A DNA stretch of 64,000 nucleotides from Pararhizobium sp. A13 (GTDB lineage Bacteria > Pseudomonadota > Alphaproteobacteria > Rhizobiales > Rhizobiaceae), in assembly GCF_040126305.1 (NCBI RefSeq), contig NZ_CP149510.1:4227001-4291000 (forward strand), written 5' to 3'. Under the pieces are notes generated by a model that was not told the origin of the DNA, ran no database searches, and saw only the letters and a list, made by a program, of their open reading frames with translations. A program made the translations under genes and the position numbers. Shown here piece by piece: positions 8,898 through 17,294 of the stretch (the first letter of the stretch is position 1; each line of letters opens with the position of its first letter).

Positions 8898-8910
8898 GGT
8901 AACCCAAACA

Positions 8911-8945
8911 GAAAGGCCGGCCGCATCGTATGCGGCCGGCCTTTC
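8911..8945. terminator. Bidirectional intrinsic terminator between RND pump and ureG
   Basis: A perfect 15-bp stem, GAAAGGCCGGCCGCA (8911-8925) with TGCGGCCGGCCTTTC (8931-8945), and a 5-base loop. It separates the convergent pump gene (+) and ureG (-), ends in TTTC on one strand and is preceded by GAAA, so it can work for both. Confidence 0.88.
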
Positions 8946-8963
8946 TCGTTGAGGCGACTGGCT

Positions 8964-9575
<612 letters not shown>

Positions 9576-9611
9576 CGTAGTATTCCTTTCTCGAAATTGA
9601 ATTCGTGGCCG

Positions 9612-10283
9612 TCAGGAACGGAAGAGCCGCGAATGCAAGGTCTCATGGCGCAGCGCCGCTATGTCGGCAAGAATTGTAGCAGAACCGAGATCGTCCAGTG
9701 TGCTCGATGACGCCCGTGCCGCCGTTTCGGAGATCACAGGCTCCAATTCGGCAAGAACGCCCACGCCGTGCTTCTGGCCAGTCACGCCGCAACGGATTGC
9801 CACCGATACGAGGTTGGATGCCGTGGCGTGCAAATAGGCGGCCAAAGCAGGCTCTAGCCCGGTATTGTGCGCCCCGGCGACAGCGCCGACCGCGACCGGA
9901 TAGGCGACAGCACCGATCAGGGTATCGAGCACCGGATGCGGCCAATGTCCCGCTGCGCTGAGAAAAGCCTCTCCCTGCAACGTCATTTCCATATGGCGTT
10001 CACGCGAACCGGCCAGAGCTTCGGCCAGTTCGCGCACCGCATCAAGCCTCGGCGGATCATCATAAGCCCGATAGCTCTCCGCCAGAAGTACCGCGTCATT
10101 CCAGCTCGAACCGTGGCGGATCAGTGCTTCCAGCCATCGCCTTAAAGCAGGAGCATCGGTGATCAAACCGTCGTGAACAGCCTGCTCGAGCCCGCCGGAA
10201 TAGGAGAATGCGCCCACCGGGAAAGCCGGCGACAGCCATGTCACCAGCCTGAGCAGCGCCCGCGTATCTGCCTGCTCAGTCAT
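9612..10283 (-). CDS. ureF: Urease accessory protein UreF
   Basis: 223 residues from ATG 10283, which overlaps the end of ureE by 8 bases. Family marks are [21 protein letters not shown] near the N-terminus, the central helices with GEAFLSA, and the C-terminal HSRLFRS. UreF is an all-helical protein that bridges UreD and UreG in the urease activation complex. An open frame runs 24 codons further upstream, but that part is only the His-rich ureE tail read in another frame. Confidence 0.95.
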   Translation of the reverse strand: MTEQADTRALLRLVTWLSPAFPVGAFSYSGGLEQAVHDGLITDAPALRRWLEALIRHGSSWNDAVLLAESYRAYDDPPRLDAVRELAEALAGSRERHMEMTLQGEAFLSAAGHWPHPVLDTLIGAVAYPVAVGAVAGAHNTGLEPALAAYLHATASNLVSVAIRCGVTGQKHGVGVLAELEPVISETAARASSSTLDDLGSATILADIAALRHETLHSRLFRS

Positions 10284-10782
10284 GGGCGCTATGATGGCCG
10301 CCATGTCCGTGGGAGTGTCCATGGGAATGACCGTGGTCGTGCCCGCCCGAACCATGATAGGCGCCGCGCATCGGCTGGAATGGTTCCGTCACCTCACCCA
10401 CCGTCGCCCCCAGTCCTTCGAGCATCGCCTTGATCACCGGATCGCGCAGGATCAGGATCCGGTCTTGCCGGATTTCCGCAGACAGGTGCCGGTTGCCGAG
10501 ATGCCAGGCGAGTTCGATCAGGTGCAGCGGGTCGCGCGGTCGGATATCGTATAGCGGCTCCTCAATGGCGGCGATGCGGACATACTCGCCTGTATCCAGC
10601 ACCAGGAGATCGCCGTCGGCGAGCATCACCGGTTCTTTCAGGTCGAGCATCACCACGTCGTCGTTGTCGAGGTGCAGCAGTTTGCGGCGCAAGTGCCGCT
10701 GGTCATGAGCAAGCGCGATCGTGTGCAGCGGCGTCTTGTCCGCCGGGCCAGGCGACAGAATCTGGGTCGAGCGGTACGGCAT
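10276..10782 (-). CDS. ureE: Urease nickel metallochaperone UreE with His-rich tail
   Basis: 168 residues. An N-terminal peptide-binding-like domain ([20 protein letters not shown]) is followed by the metal-binding domain ([17 protein letters not shown]). The C-terminal tail has eleven histidines alternating with Gly, Ser and Asp. UreE delivers Ni(II) to the UreG complex; the His tail stores or buffers nickel in other bacteria. ATG 10782 directly abuts the TGA of the monooxygenase gene, and the stop lies inside ureF, so all three are probably translationally coupled. Confidence 0.95.
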   Translation of the reverse strand: MPYRSTQILSPGPADKTPLHTIALAHDQRHLRRKLLHLDNDDVVMLDLKEPVMLADGDLLVLDTGEYVRIAAIEEPLYDIRPRDPLHLIELAWHLGNRHLSAEIRQDRILILRDPVIKAMLEGLGATVGEVTEPFQPMRGAYHGSGGHDHGHSHGHSHGHGGHHSAHD

Positions 10783-11079
10783 TCAGAGAACCTCGACCTT
10801 GTCTGAGTGAACAACCTCGATGCGGCCATCCGCCACCAGTTCCGCCGTCGCCTTCTGGAAGGCGACTATATGCGGTTCGGCGAAATGCGCCTCCAGCGCC
10901 TCGCGGTTCTTCCACTGCTCGACGAAGACCAGCGTGTCCGGTTCGCCGGGCTTCTGGTAGAGATCGTAGAAAATGCAGCCCGTCTCCCTGCGCGTCCCCT
11001 CGATCAGGGGAGCGGCATCAGAAACAACCTCGGCCCCCTTGCCGGGGTGGGTCTTGAGATGGGCGATGACGTAGATCAT
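10783..11079 (-). CDS. Antibiotic biosynthesis monooxygenase (YgiN-like) domain protein
   Basis: 98 residues covering one ABM ferredoxin-like domain: IYVIAHLKTHPGKG, then GCIFYDLYQKPGEPDTLVFVEQWKN and HFAEPHIVAF. Relatives such as YgiN act as small cofactor-free quinol monooxygenases or bind aromatic compounds. ATG 11079 is chosen because it follows GAGG and because the frame upstream crosses the peroxiredoxin terminator. Its TGA is immediately followed by the ureE ATG, so it is effectively the first gene of the ureEFG block. A role in urease maturation is not known for this family. Confidence 0.85.
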   Translation of the reverse strand: MIYVIAHLKTHPGKGAEVVSDAAPLIEGTRRETGCIFYDLYQKPGEPDTLVFVEQWKNREALEAHFAEPHIVAFQKATAELVADGRIEVVHSDKVEVL

Positions 11080-11114
11080 GTGAACCTCGGAATGCTTTCG
11101 TTCCACTGTAGCCA

Positions 11115-11158
11115 TAAAAAAATCCGGCGCCAGACCAAAGAGGCCCGGCACCGGATTT
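11115..11158 (-). terminator. Intrinsic terminator of the peroxiredoxin gene
   Basis: Read on the minus strand, AAATCCGGTGCC (11158-11147) pairs with GGCGCCGGATTT (11131-11120) with one G-T pair, followed by a run of T (plus-strand A run 11115-11120). It lies 22 bases after the peroxiredoxin stop codon and would isolate the downstream monooxygenase-ureEFG block from upstream transcription. Confidence 0.85.
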
Positions 11159-11180
11159 CAGATCGACACCACGGCTCGGC

Positions 11181-11723
11181 TCAGGCTGCGAGCTTTTCCG
11201 ACTTCAGTGCTTCCAGGATGTTCTGCGGCGAAGAAACGCCATAGGGATCGCTGTCGCAATTGTCCGAATAGCCCTCCTCCTCGAACCACTGTTCGACCGC
11301 GCCATCATTGATGATGGCCGCATAGCGCCAGGAGCGCATGCCGAAACCGAGATTGTCCTTGGCGACCAGCATGCCCATCTTGCGCGTGAACTCGCCGGAG
11401 CCGTCCGGGATCAGCTTGACATTTTCGAGGTTCTGCGACTTGCCCCAGGCGTTCATGACGAAGGCGTCGTTGACGGAGATGCAGTAGATCGCGTCGATGC
11501 CTTGGGCCTTGAATTCACCGGCCAGCTTTTCGAAATCGGGAAGCTGATAGGTCGAGCAGGTCGGCGTGAAGGCGCCCGGCAGTGAGAAGAGAATGACGCG
11601 CTTGCCGGCGAAATAATCGGCGGAGGTCACGTCCTGCCAGCGATAGGGATTCGGCCCACCGACGGCCTCGTCACGGATGCGCGTACGGAAGGTTACGGAC
11701 GGCACTTTTCTGCCAACGATCAT
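11181..11723 (-). CDS. Peroxiredoxin, Prx5/AhpE-like (redoxin family)
   Basis: 180 residues. The peroxidatic cysteine lies in SLPGAFTPTCSTYQLP at about residue 56, with the Thr and Pro of the PxxxTxxC motif, and the conserved Arg appears in FGMRSWRY. A second cysteine occurs in YSDNCDSDPYG near the C-terminus. It reduces hydroperoxides in the cytoplasm. ATG 11723 follows AAGGAGA at good spacing, and the gene has its own terminator, so it is likely monocistronic. It lies within the DNA that separates ureC from ureEFG. Confidence 0.93.
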   Translation of the reverse strand: MIVGRKVPSVTFRTRIRDEAVGGPNPYRWQDVTSADYFAGKRVILFSLPGAFTPTCSTYQLPDFEKLAGEFKAQGIDAIYCISVNDAFVMNAWGKSQNLENVKLIPDGSGEFTRKMGMLVAKDNLGFGMRSWRYAAIINDGAVEQWFEEEGYSDNCDSDPYGVSSPQNILEALKSEKLAA

Positions 11724-11856
11724 AGCTATCTCCTTGAAATTGCGCTTCCCGCGCGGCGGGTCTTGGGAGGAACCACCCGGCGCAGGACTCGAAGCTGCGC
11801 TTTTACAACAAGCCGTGCTGCGATGCAGCACAACACATGAAAGTCGCTTCGCATGG

Positions 11857-11881
11857 CTGCCATGCGCCAGGCGCATGGCAG
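11857..11881. repeat. Perfect 12+1+12 palindrome
   Basis: CTGCCATGCGCC (11857-11868) and GGCGCATGGCAG (11870-11881) are exact reverse complements around a single A. The site is about 135 bases upstream of the peroxiredoxin start on its strand. It could be an operator or a very tight hairpin; no T tract follows, so it is not a typical terminator. Confidence 0.6.
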
Positions 11882-11985
11882 AAAGTCCATCCGCCCTGGA
11901 GTACCTGCCCCTCTCCCCGTCGAACAGCCGAAAACATCCCCGCGCGCCGCCGCCGTGGTTTTTTCAAACATGCACTCAATCGGAC

Positions 11986-12041
11986 GGGGCACTGGAAACC
12001 GTCTCTAATGAATAAGTATATGTGACGCTTTCCAGCGCCCC
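11986..12041. repeat. 13-bp inverted repeats around an A/T-rich spacer
   Basis: GGGGCACTGGAAA (11986-11998) mirrors TTTCCAGCGCCCC (12029-12041) with one mismatch and a 30-base spacer that contains TAATGAATAAGTATATG. The A/T-rich spacer stands out against its surroundings. It may be the end of an old mobile element or a promoter flanked by repeats. Confidence 0.45.
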
Positions 12042-12518
12042 GCTTGGCGTTCTCTCGCGATCGTCGTGTCGCAGGTCTCCGGTGCCGGCATTCAACATCG
12101 CAGCTCCGGTACGTCACGCGTCCCATCCCGACATGTGTGCCCCACAGGCACGCCCGCCCCAGAAGGACGGAGGGGATCCATTTTCCGGGGGCTCTCCTTC
12201 CGGTCTGCCTGACGTTCGCAACCTCCTCATCGAAGGCCACGAGGTTTCCCGTGGAGCGCCCGACCTGCCTCGCCGCTAACGTCTTGCGGTGTATCCGTGA
12301 CAGGACGCCATGATCATCGCACGGCTTTCCAGGCGGGGATTTTCGGGGATCGGCGGGGATGAAATTCTGGAGCAAAGGCTGCCCAGGTCGGCTTTTCCCC
12401 GTGTTTCTTGCTCGATTCGCCACATTTCGTGGACTTGATTGGAGAGGGGACGAAAATAAGGATGATGGCGCAAGCGAGAATCAAGCAGCGCGTCGCTGAT
12501 CACGGATTTCAGTTAGAT

Positions 12519-12600
12519 ATCAAGCCATTCGTCTGGACCGCGGATCCCGACAAAATCGTCGCCGCTCCGCGGACACCAAGTGTTGGATTCAATCTGTCGT
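12519..12600 (+). pseudogene. Truncated, frameshifted IS630-family transposase C-terminus
   Basis: KPFVWTADPDKIVAA is the characteristic C-terminal segment of IS630-type (DDE, Tc1/mariner-like) transposases. The family continuation GHQVLDSI is found in another frame from 12571, showing a small deletion near 12565. Everything N-terminal, including the DDE residues, is missing. It is a remnant that cannot function. Confidence 0.75.
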
Positions 12601-12662
12601 GATCGGCGAGGCCATCTGTTTCCGGTCAGCAGTCCCGGAAGGACTGCGTTGGGTGGAAGCCG

Positions 12663-13346
12663 TCATCCAGCGATGCCCGCGGCCGACGCGGTCAGGATGA
12701 GCTTGCGGACGGCATGCAGGTCGCTGACAACGCCCGTGCATAGGGACAGGATTTCTGGCGTTGGGCTAAGAAGATCGGGGACCATAAAAGTCATCATTCC
12801 GGCAGCTGATGCGGAGCGAACCCCGTTGTAGGAATCTTCCAGAGCCAGGCATAGAGCGGGGTCCACACCGAGACGTTTCGCGGCCGTCAGGAACGGGTCG
12901 GGCGAGGGTTTGCTGGCGACATAATCTCCGTGTCCGATGACCGCATGGAATCGGTCGGCCAAGCCATGAGCGGAGAGATGGCTCTGCACAGTAGAGTGGG
13001 CCGACGAAGTCGCGATACATCGAGGCATCTCGAGTTGGTCAAGAAAGTCGAGCAGTTCGACGACGCCGGGCTTTAGCCGGAGTTGCGTGGCGGCCAGCAA
13101 CTCGAAATGGCCGATCATCTGTGCGAAATACTGGTCTATGGGGAAATCTGATCCCATTTGTTCCAGAAGCAATACTCTGCTCTGGACCCAGGGCACTCCT
13201 ATGGTGCGTTGAATAACCGCTGTCGGTAGGTCGTGACCCCCAACGGTTGCCGCCGCCAGAAACGCCTCTTGATAGAGTGTCTCCGTATTGAAAATCAGCC
13301 CGTCCATGTCGAAGATCACGGCGACTGGCATATGAGGAAGCTTCAT
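12663..13346 (-). CDS. HAD-superfamily hydrolase, beta-phosphoglucomutase/phosphatase-like
   Basis: 227 residues. Motif I is FDMDGLIFNT with the nucleophile and acid aspartates near residues 13 and 15. The helical cap follows, motif II Ser/Thr is in CIATSSA, the motif III Lys is in ASKPSPDPFL, and motif IV is ALEDSYNGVRSASAAGM. The pattern fits subfamily IA phosphatases acting on small phosphosugars. It is flanked by the IS630 remnant on one side and the ureC end on the other, with no operon partner, so it was probably inserted into the urease locus. The substrate is unknown. Confidence 0.9.
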   Translation of the reverse strand: MKLPHMPVAVIFDMDGLIFNTETLYQEAFLAAATVGGHDLPTAVIQRTIGVPWVQSRVLLLEQMGSDFPIDQYFAQMIGHFELLAATQLRLKPGVVELLDFLDQLEMPRCIATSSAHSTVQSHLSAHGLADRFHAVIGHGDYVASKPSPDPFLTAAKRLGVDPALCLALEDSYNGVRSASAAGMMTFMVPDLLSPTPEILSLCTGVVSDLHAVRKLILTASAAGIAG

Positions 13347-13579
13347 TTTCTATGTATAGTTGATCCCCAGCGGCTCGGCAACAGCATGCACTAGGCACGG
13401 AACGCGTTGGAGCGTTTGGTCTCCTTCGGGCCGATTTTCCGCGTTGGATCGTCGCCCGGAAGCGGACACGACGCCATGTCCGTTAAACGACCCGTTGGGA
13501 CTGCCCTACCGCTCTCAGTTGTCGCGCGGCCCCAGGCGAACATTTAGTCTAGCGGATTCTCTCACCACCGCCGCCGACA

Positions 13580-15289
13580 CTAGAACAGGAAATACCGCTG
13601 TGCCATTGGCAGCACGGTTGCCGGTTCGCAGGTCAGAAGCTCGCCGTCGGCGCGGACCTCGTAGGTTTCCGGATCGACCTCGATATGCGGCGTCAGGCTG
13701 TTGTGGATCATCGAATGCTTGCCAATGCCGTGGCGGGTGTTCTGCACCGCCACCAGTTCCTTGGCGACCCCGAGACGGCCCTTGAGGCCCGCATCGAGCG
13801 AGGCCTGGGAAACAAAGGTGACGGAGGAATTCGTCCGGTTCTTTCCATAGGCACCGAACATCAGGCGATAATGCACCGGCTGCGGCGTCGGGATCGAGGC
13901 GTTGGGATCGCCCATCGGCGCTGCCGCGATCGAGCCGCCAAGCAGCACCATGTCGGGCTTGACGCCGAAGAAGGCCGGATTCCAGATGACCAGATCGGCG
14001 CGCTTGCCGACTTCAATCGAGCCGACCTCGTGGCTGACGCCATGGGCGATTGCCGGGTTGATCGTATATTTGGCGATGTAACGTTTGACGCGGAAATTGT
14101 CGTTCTCGCCGCTCTCCTGCGTGAGCCGCCCGCGCTGGCGCTTCATCTTGTCGGCCGTCTGCCAGGTGCGGATCGCCACTTCGCCGACGCGGCCCATGGC
14201 CTGGCTGTCGGAGGAGATGATCGAAAAGGCGCCGATGTCATGCAAAATGTCTTCCGCCGCGATCGTTTCTTTGCGGATACGGCTTTCGGCAAAGGCGATG
14301 TCTTCCGGGATGGACGGCGACAAATGATGGCAAACCATCAGCATGTCGAGATGTTCGGCCAGCGTGTTCTTCGTGTAGGGCCGTGTCGGGTTGGTCGAGG
14401 ACGGGATGACGTTCGGCTGGCCGCAGATCTTGATGATATCCGGCGCATGACCGCCACCGGCGCCTTCGGTATGGAAGGCATGGATGGTACGCCCCTTGAT
14501 TGCAGCGATCGTGTCTTCCACGAAGCCGCTTTCGTTCAGCGTGTCGGTATGGATCATCACCTGCACGTCATATTCGTCGGCAACCGAAAGGCAGCAATCG
14601 ATGGCGGCCGGGGTCGTGCCCCAGTCCTCATGCAGCTTCAGCGAGCTTGCACCCGCAAGCACCATCTCGACGATGCCAGCCGGCAGCGACGCGTTGCCCT
14701 TGCCCGCAAGCGCGAGATTCATCGGGAAGGCGTCAAAACTCTCGATCATCCGTTCGATATGCCAGGCACCGGTGCAGGTCGTGGCGAGTGTCCCATGCGC
14801 AGGGCCGGAGCCGCCGCCGAGCATCGTGGTGATGCCACTCATCAGTGCCTCTTCGATCTGCTGGGGGCAGATGAAGTGGATGTGGCTGTCCATGCCGCCA
14901 GCCGTGACGATCTTGCCCTCGCCGGCGATCGCTTCCGTCGAAGGACCGACGATGATGGTGACTCCTGGCTGCGTGTCCGGATTGCCCGCCTTGCCGATCC
15001 CGACGATGCGGCCATTCTTCAGGCCGATATCCGCCTTGACGATACCGGTATGATCAACGATCAGCGCGTTGGTGATGACGGTATCGACGGCCCCCTCGGC
15101 GCGGGTCACCTGGCTTTGCCCCATGCCGTCACGGATGACCTTGCCGCCGCCGAACTTCACCTCGTCGCCATAGGTGGTGAAATCCTTCTCCACCTCGATG
15201 AAAAGCTCCGTATCGGCCAGCCGAACCTTGTCGCCGGTGGTGGGGCCGAACATATTGGCATAGGCCGCGCGCGACATTTTGTAGGACAT
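13580..15289 (-). CDS. ureC: Urease alpha subunit UreC (catalytic)
   Basis: 569 residues, the normal bacterial length. Nickel ligands are in MDSHIHF (about residues 136 and 138), the carbamylated lysine in SLKLHEDWG (about 218), then IHTDT (about 247) and [12 protein letters not shown] (about 273). The flap cysteine and histidine are in MVCHHLSPS (about 320-321), and the last ligand aspartate is in [13 protein letters not shown] (about 361). It hydrolyses urea to ammonia and carbamate. The start ATG 15289 matches the family N-terminus [20 protein letters not shown]; the frame upstream belongs to the neighbouring gene's shadow. All catalytic residues are intact. Confidence 0.98.
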   Translation of the reverse strand: MSYKMSRAAYANMFGPTTGDKVRLADTELFIEVEKDFTTYGDEVKFGGGKVIRDGMGQSQVTRAEGAVDTVITNALIVDHTGIVKADIGLKNGRIVGIGKAGNPDTQPGVTIIVGPSTEAIAGEGKIVTAGGMDSHIHFICPQQIEEALMSGITTMLGGGSGPAHGTLATTCTGAWHIERMIESFDAFPMNLALAGKGNASLPAGIVEMVLAGASSLKLHEDWGTTPAAIDCCLSVADEYDVQVMIHTDTLNESGFVEDTIAAIKGRTIHAFHTEGAGGGHAPDIIKICGQPNVIPSSTNPTRPYTKNTLAEHLDMLMVCHHLSPSIPEDIAFAESRIRKETIAAEDILHDIGAFSIISSDSQAMGRVGEVAIRTWQTADKMKRQRGRLTQESGENDNFRVKRYIAKYTINPAIAHGVSHEVGSIEVGKRADLVIWNPAFFGVKPDMVLLGGSIAAAPMGDPNASIPTPQPVHYRLMFGAYGKNRTNSSVTFVSQASLDAGLKGRLGVAKELVAVQNTRHGIGKHSMIHNSLTPHIEVDPETYEVRADGELLTCEPATVLPMAQRYFLF

Positions 15290-15294
15290 GGGTA

Positions 15295-15939
15295 TCAGGC
15301 TCCCTGAGCAAAAGCGGATAGATAATTTTGATCGAGGCGCATGAGGCGCCCCTTTGAAACCAACGCGTCGACATACCGGCGCTCGGCCGCGAACGGATGC
15401 CACTCCCAGCCGGCGTGGCCGAAGCCGGCAAGAACAACGCGGTCACTCGGCCGCATCCAATGCGCCAGCACCTCGGCAATGACGATCAGGCCACTGCTCG
15501 GCACGAGGTATTCACCAGGATCGTAGTGCACCACCTCTGCATCGACGCTTTCATGGGTGGACGCTGGAACGACGTGGAACGACCGGCCGGTCGCCTTGGC
15601 GAAGGCCCGAAATCCATCGGTGTAGTCATCGCAAAGATCATGGAGGTCCGGGTGACGTTCCTCGATTACTGACCGCAACTGCCGGAACTTGTCTGCAGCC
15701 CGTACGCACCAGATTTCGCGTGCCTGCCGCACGGCCGCATTGGTTTTCCACCGGCCACCACCCAGCATCGCCATCGCCGGGCGTCCGGTGTTGCAGACGG
15801 CGACAATATCGGTTTTCTCGCCACCCGCCCAACGGCAGTCGTTGAAGCGGATCACCAGATCAGCCGCATCGATGACGGGCACCGCACCTTCCGGTACCGG
15901 CCCGTTTCCGACGATCATGATGGTCCGGCTCACCGTCAC
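15295..15939 (-). CDS. Urease-operon protein with GT29 (sialyltransferase-type) motifs
   Basis: 214 residues, GTG start at 15939 after GAGAGG. I see three blocks matching the glycosyltransferase family 29 sialylmotifs: IMIVGNGP with [12 protein letters not shown] (residues 7-34, L-type), [13 protein letters not shown] ending in VVLAGFG (about 146-174, S-type), and the H-x4-E signature in [13 protein letters not shown] (His 181, Glu 186, VS-type). There is no signal peptide, so a cytoplasmic location is likely. It sits between the LprI-like gene and ureC in the urease operon. Similar proteins in rhizobia are called urease operon accessory protein, without a defined activity. A transferase role is inference. 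Confidence 0.8.
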   Translation of the reverse strand: MTVSRTIMIVGNGPVPEGAVPVIDAADLVIRFNDCRWAGGEKTDIVAVCNTGRPAMAMLGGGRWKTNAAVRQAREIWCVRAADKFRQLRSVIEERHPDLHDLCDDYTDGFRAFAKATGRSFHVVPASTHESVDAEVVHYDPGEYLVPSSGLIVIAEVLAHWMRPSDRVVLAGFGHAGWEWHPFAAERRYVDALVSKGRLMRLDQNYLSAFAQGA

Positions 15940-15949
15940 TTATCGCCTC

Positions 15950-16381
15950 TCAGTTTCCAAGGCCTTCGGTCAGGCTTTTCAGTTCCGCAGTGCGCTTCTT
16001 TGTGAGGTCTGCAAGGCAACCGGAAACCAGCATCGGCTCCATCGACCCGCCCCGCGCCTCCAAACCGGCGAGCTCGCACTGGCCGTCGCGATAGCCGATC
16101 CAGGCGCGCTGCGCCTTCTTCAGCGCTTCAACGGCACCAACATAGTTAGGGTCGATCTCACCGAGTTCCTTGTCGGTCTCCTGCATCGCCGTCATCGTCG
16201 TCTTGTAGACCGCATTCAGCTCCTTGTCGGTCGCTTCGTAGTCCTTGTTGGCGCAAATGTTCAGATCCGACTGGGTCATCGCATTCTGGCAATCGACCTG
16301 CGGCTCGTCCTGCGCCAGTGCAAGCGGCGCAGAGGCCAGAAAGCCCGCCATGATAACGCTTGCAGGATGGAGCCGGTTCAT
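15950..16381 (-). CDS. Secreted LprI/DUF1311-family protein
   Basis: 143 residues with a Sec signal peptide ending near LALAQ (about residue 24). The mature part matches the lysozyme inhibitor LprI N-terminal/DUF1311 pattern: [21 protein letters not shown], then [18 protein letters not shown] and [15 protein letters not shown]. Four cysteines should form two disulfides in the periplasm. Its ATG overlaps the ureB stop (ATGA), so it is translated with the urease genes, although urease is cytoplasmic. Why a periplasmic protein is coupled to ureB is unclear. Confidence 0.88.
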   Translation of the reverse strand: MNRLHPASVIMAGFLASAPLALAQDEPQVDCQNAMTQSDLNICANKDYEATDKELNAVYKTTMTAMQETDKELGEIDPNYVGAVEALKKAQRAWIGYRDGQCELAGLEARGGSMEPMLVSGCLADLTKKRTAELKSLTEGLGN

Positions 16382-16683
16382 AGCTTGCCCATGACCTTCT
16401 GCTGGAAACCGTAGACCTCGCGCTTGCCGGCAAAAGGAATGAGCGTCACGTTGCGTGTCTGCCCGGGCTCAAAGCGCACTGCCGTTCCCGCGGGAATGTC
16501 GAGGCGTTTGCCATGCGCCACCGCCCGGTCGAAAGACAGGCCGGCATTGGTCTCGGCGAAGTGATAATGGCTGCCGACCTGGATCGGCCGGTCGCCCGTG
16601 TTCGAGACCTCGAGCGTGACGGTCTCCAGACCGGCATTCAGCTCGATCTCGCCGCTGGCGGCAATGATTTCACCGGGGATCAT
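16378..16683 (-). CDS. ureB: Urease beta subunit UreB
   Basis: 101 residues, the normal length for a separate beta subunit. It begins MIPGEII and contains the signature [20 protein letters not shown] and [16 protein letters not shown]. It assembles with UreA and UreC into the (ABC)3 enzyme. ATG 16683 lies 16 bases after the DUF1272 gene end, and its stop overlaps the next gene. Confidence 0.97.
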   Translation of the reverse strand: MIPGEIIAASGEIELNAGLETVTLEVSNTGDRPIQVGSHYHFAETNAGLSFDRAVAHGKRLDIPAGTAVRFEPGQTRNVTLIPFAGKREVYGFQQKVMGKL

Positions 16684-16699
16684 GATCTATCTCTCCTGT

Positions 16700-16954
16700 T
16701 CAGGCCGCCTTGATCGGCGCGCAGCCGTCCGGCTTCAAAACGCGTTCGGTGGACGCCGGGAACTTGCGCAGTCTGGCCGCCGGGCGAACCGGGCGACGGA
16801 CGAGTTCTCCCGCACAGTTCGGGCAATGCCCGTCGAGAACCTCGGATGCGCATTGCGTGCAGAAGGTGCATTCGAAACTGCAGATCATCGCTTCGCGACT
16901 GCCCGGTGGCAGATCCTTGTCGCAGCATTCGCAATTCGGTCTCAGTTGCAGCAT
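16700..16954 (-). CDS. DUF1272 cysteine-rich protein in the urease operon
   Basis: 84 residues. The first 55 carry paired cysteines in a zinc-ribbon or treble-clef arrangement: NCECCDKDLP, then MICSFECTFCTQCA and HCPNCAGELVRRP. This is the DUF1272 pattern, whose function is unknown. The basic tail is R/P-rich. It lies between ureA and ureB with short gaps and no own promoter visible, so it is co-transcribed with urease. A metal-binding role, for zinc or nickel, is plausible from the cysteines only. Confidence 0.9.
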   Translation of the reverse strand: MLQLRPNCECCDKDLPPGSREAMICSFECTFCTQCASEVLDGHCPNCAGELVRRPVRPAARLRKFPASTERVLKPDGCAPIKAA

Positions 16955-16965
16955 CGCCCGCTCCT

Positions 16966-17268
16966 TCAGCGAATAGGCTCGTGGACGGTGACGAGCTTGG
17001 TACCATCGGGAAACGTTGCCTCGATCTGGATATCGTGGATCATCTCCGGGATGCCCTCCATCACCTGGGCGCGGGTGATGACATGGGCGCCCGCCTCCAT
17101 CAGGTCTGCGACGGAGCGGCCATCGCGCGCGCCTTCGACGACAAAATCGGTGATCAGTGCGATCGCCTCGGGATGATTAAGCTTGACGCCGCGCTCCAGG
17201 CGCCTGCGGGCAACCATCGCCGCCATCGAAATCAGCAGTTTGTCTTTTTCGCGAGGAGTGAGATTCAT
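16966..17268 (-). CDS. ureA: Urease gamma subunit UreA
   Basis: 100 residues, the exact family length. It begins [20 protein letters not shown] and contains [18 protein letters not shown], then [11 protein letters not shown] and the C-terminal [15 protein letters not shown]. It is the small structural subunit of urease. It is downstream of ureD by 26 bases and upstream of the DUF1272 gene by 11. Confidence 0.97.
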   Translation of the reverse strand: MNLTPREKDKLLISMAAMVARRRLERGVKLNHPEAIALITDFVVEGARDGRSVADLMEAGAHVITRAQVMEGIPEMIHDIQIEATFPDGTKLVTVHEPIR

Positions 17269-17294
17269 GCGCGGCCACCAAGCTTGCGTGTCGA

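Larger units (their letters stand above)
11724..12662. other. Gene-poor segment between peroxiredoxin and HAD genes
   Basis: About 940 bases without a gene I can support. Several frames stay open by base composition, the longest 206 codons on the minus strand (11803-12423), but none has a recognisable family pattern or a convincing ribosome-binding site. The segment holds a perfect odd palindrome (11857-11881), a pair of 13-bp inverted repeats (11986-12041) and the truncated tail of an IS630-type transposase (12519-12600). The mix suggests old insertion debris. Confidence 0.55.

Noticed and set aside
11803-12423. A 206-codon minus-strand open frame upstream of the peroxiredoxin gene
   Set aside because: No ribosome-binding site, no recognisable motif and a low-complexity Arg-rich composition; the region shows insertion debris instead.
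13685-15307. A 540-codon open frame antisense to ureC
   Set aside because: It lies wholly opposite ureC, is rich in Arg/Asp/His from reverse codons, and shows no family signature.
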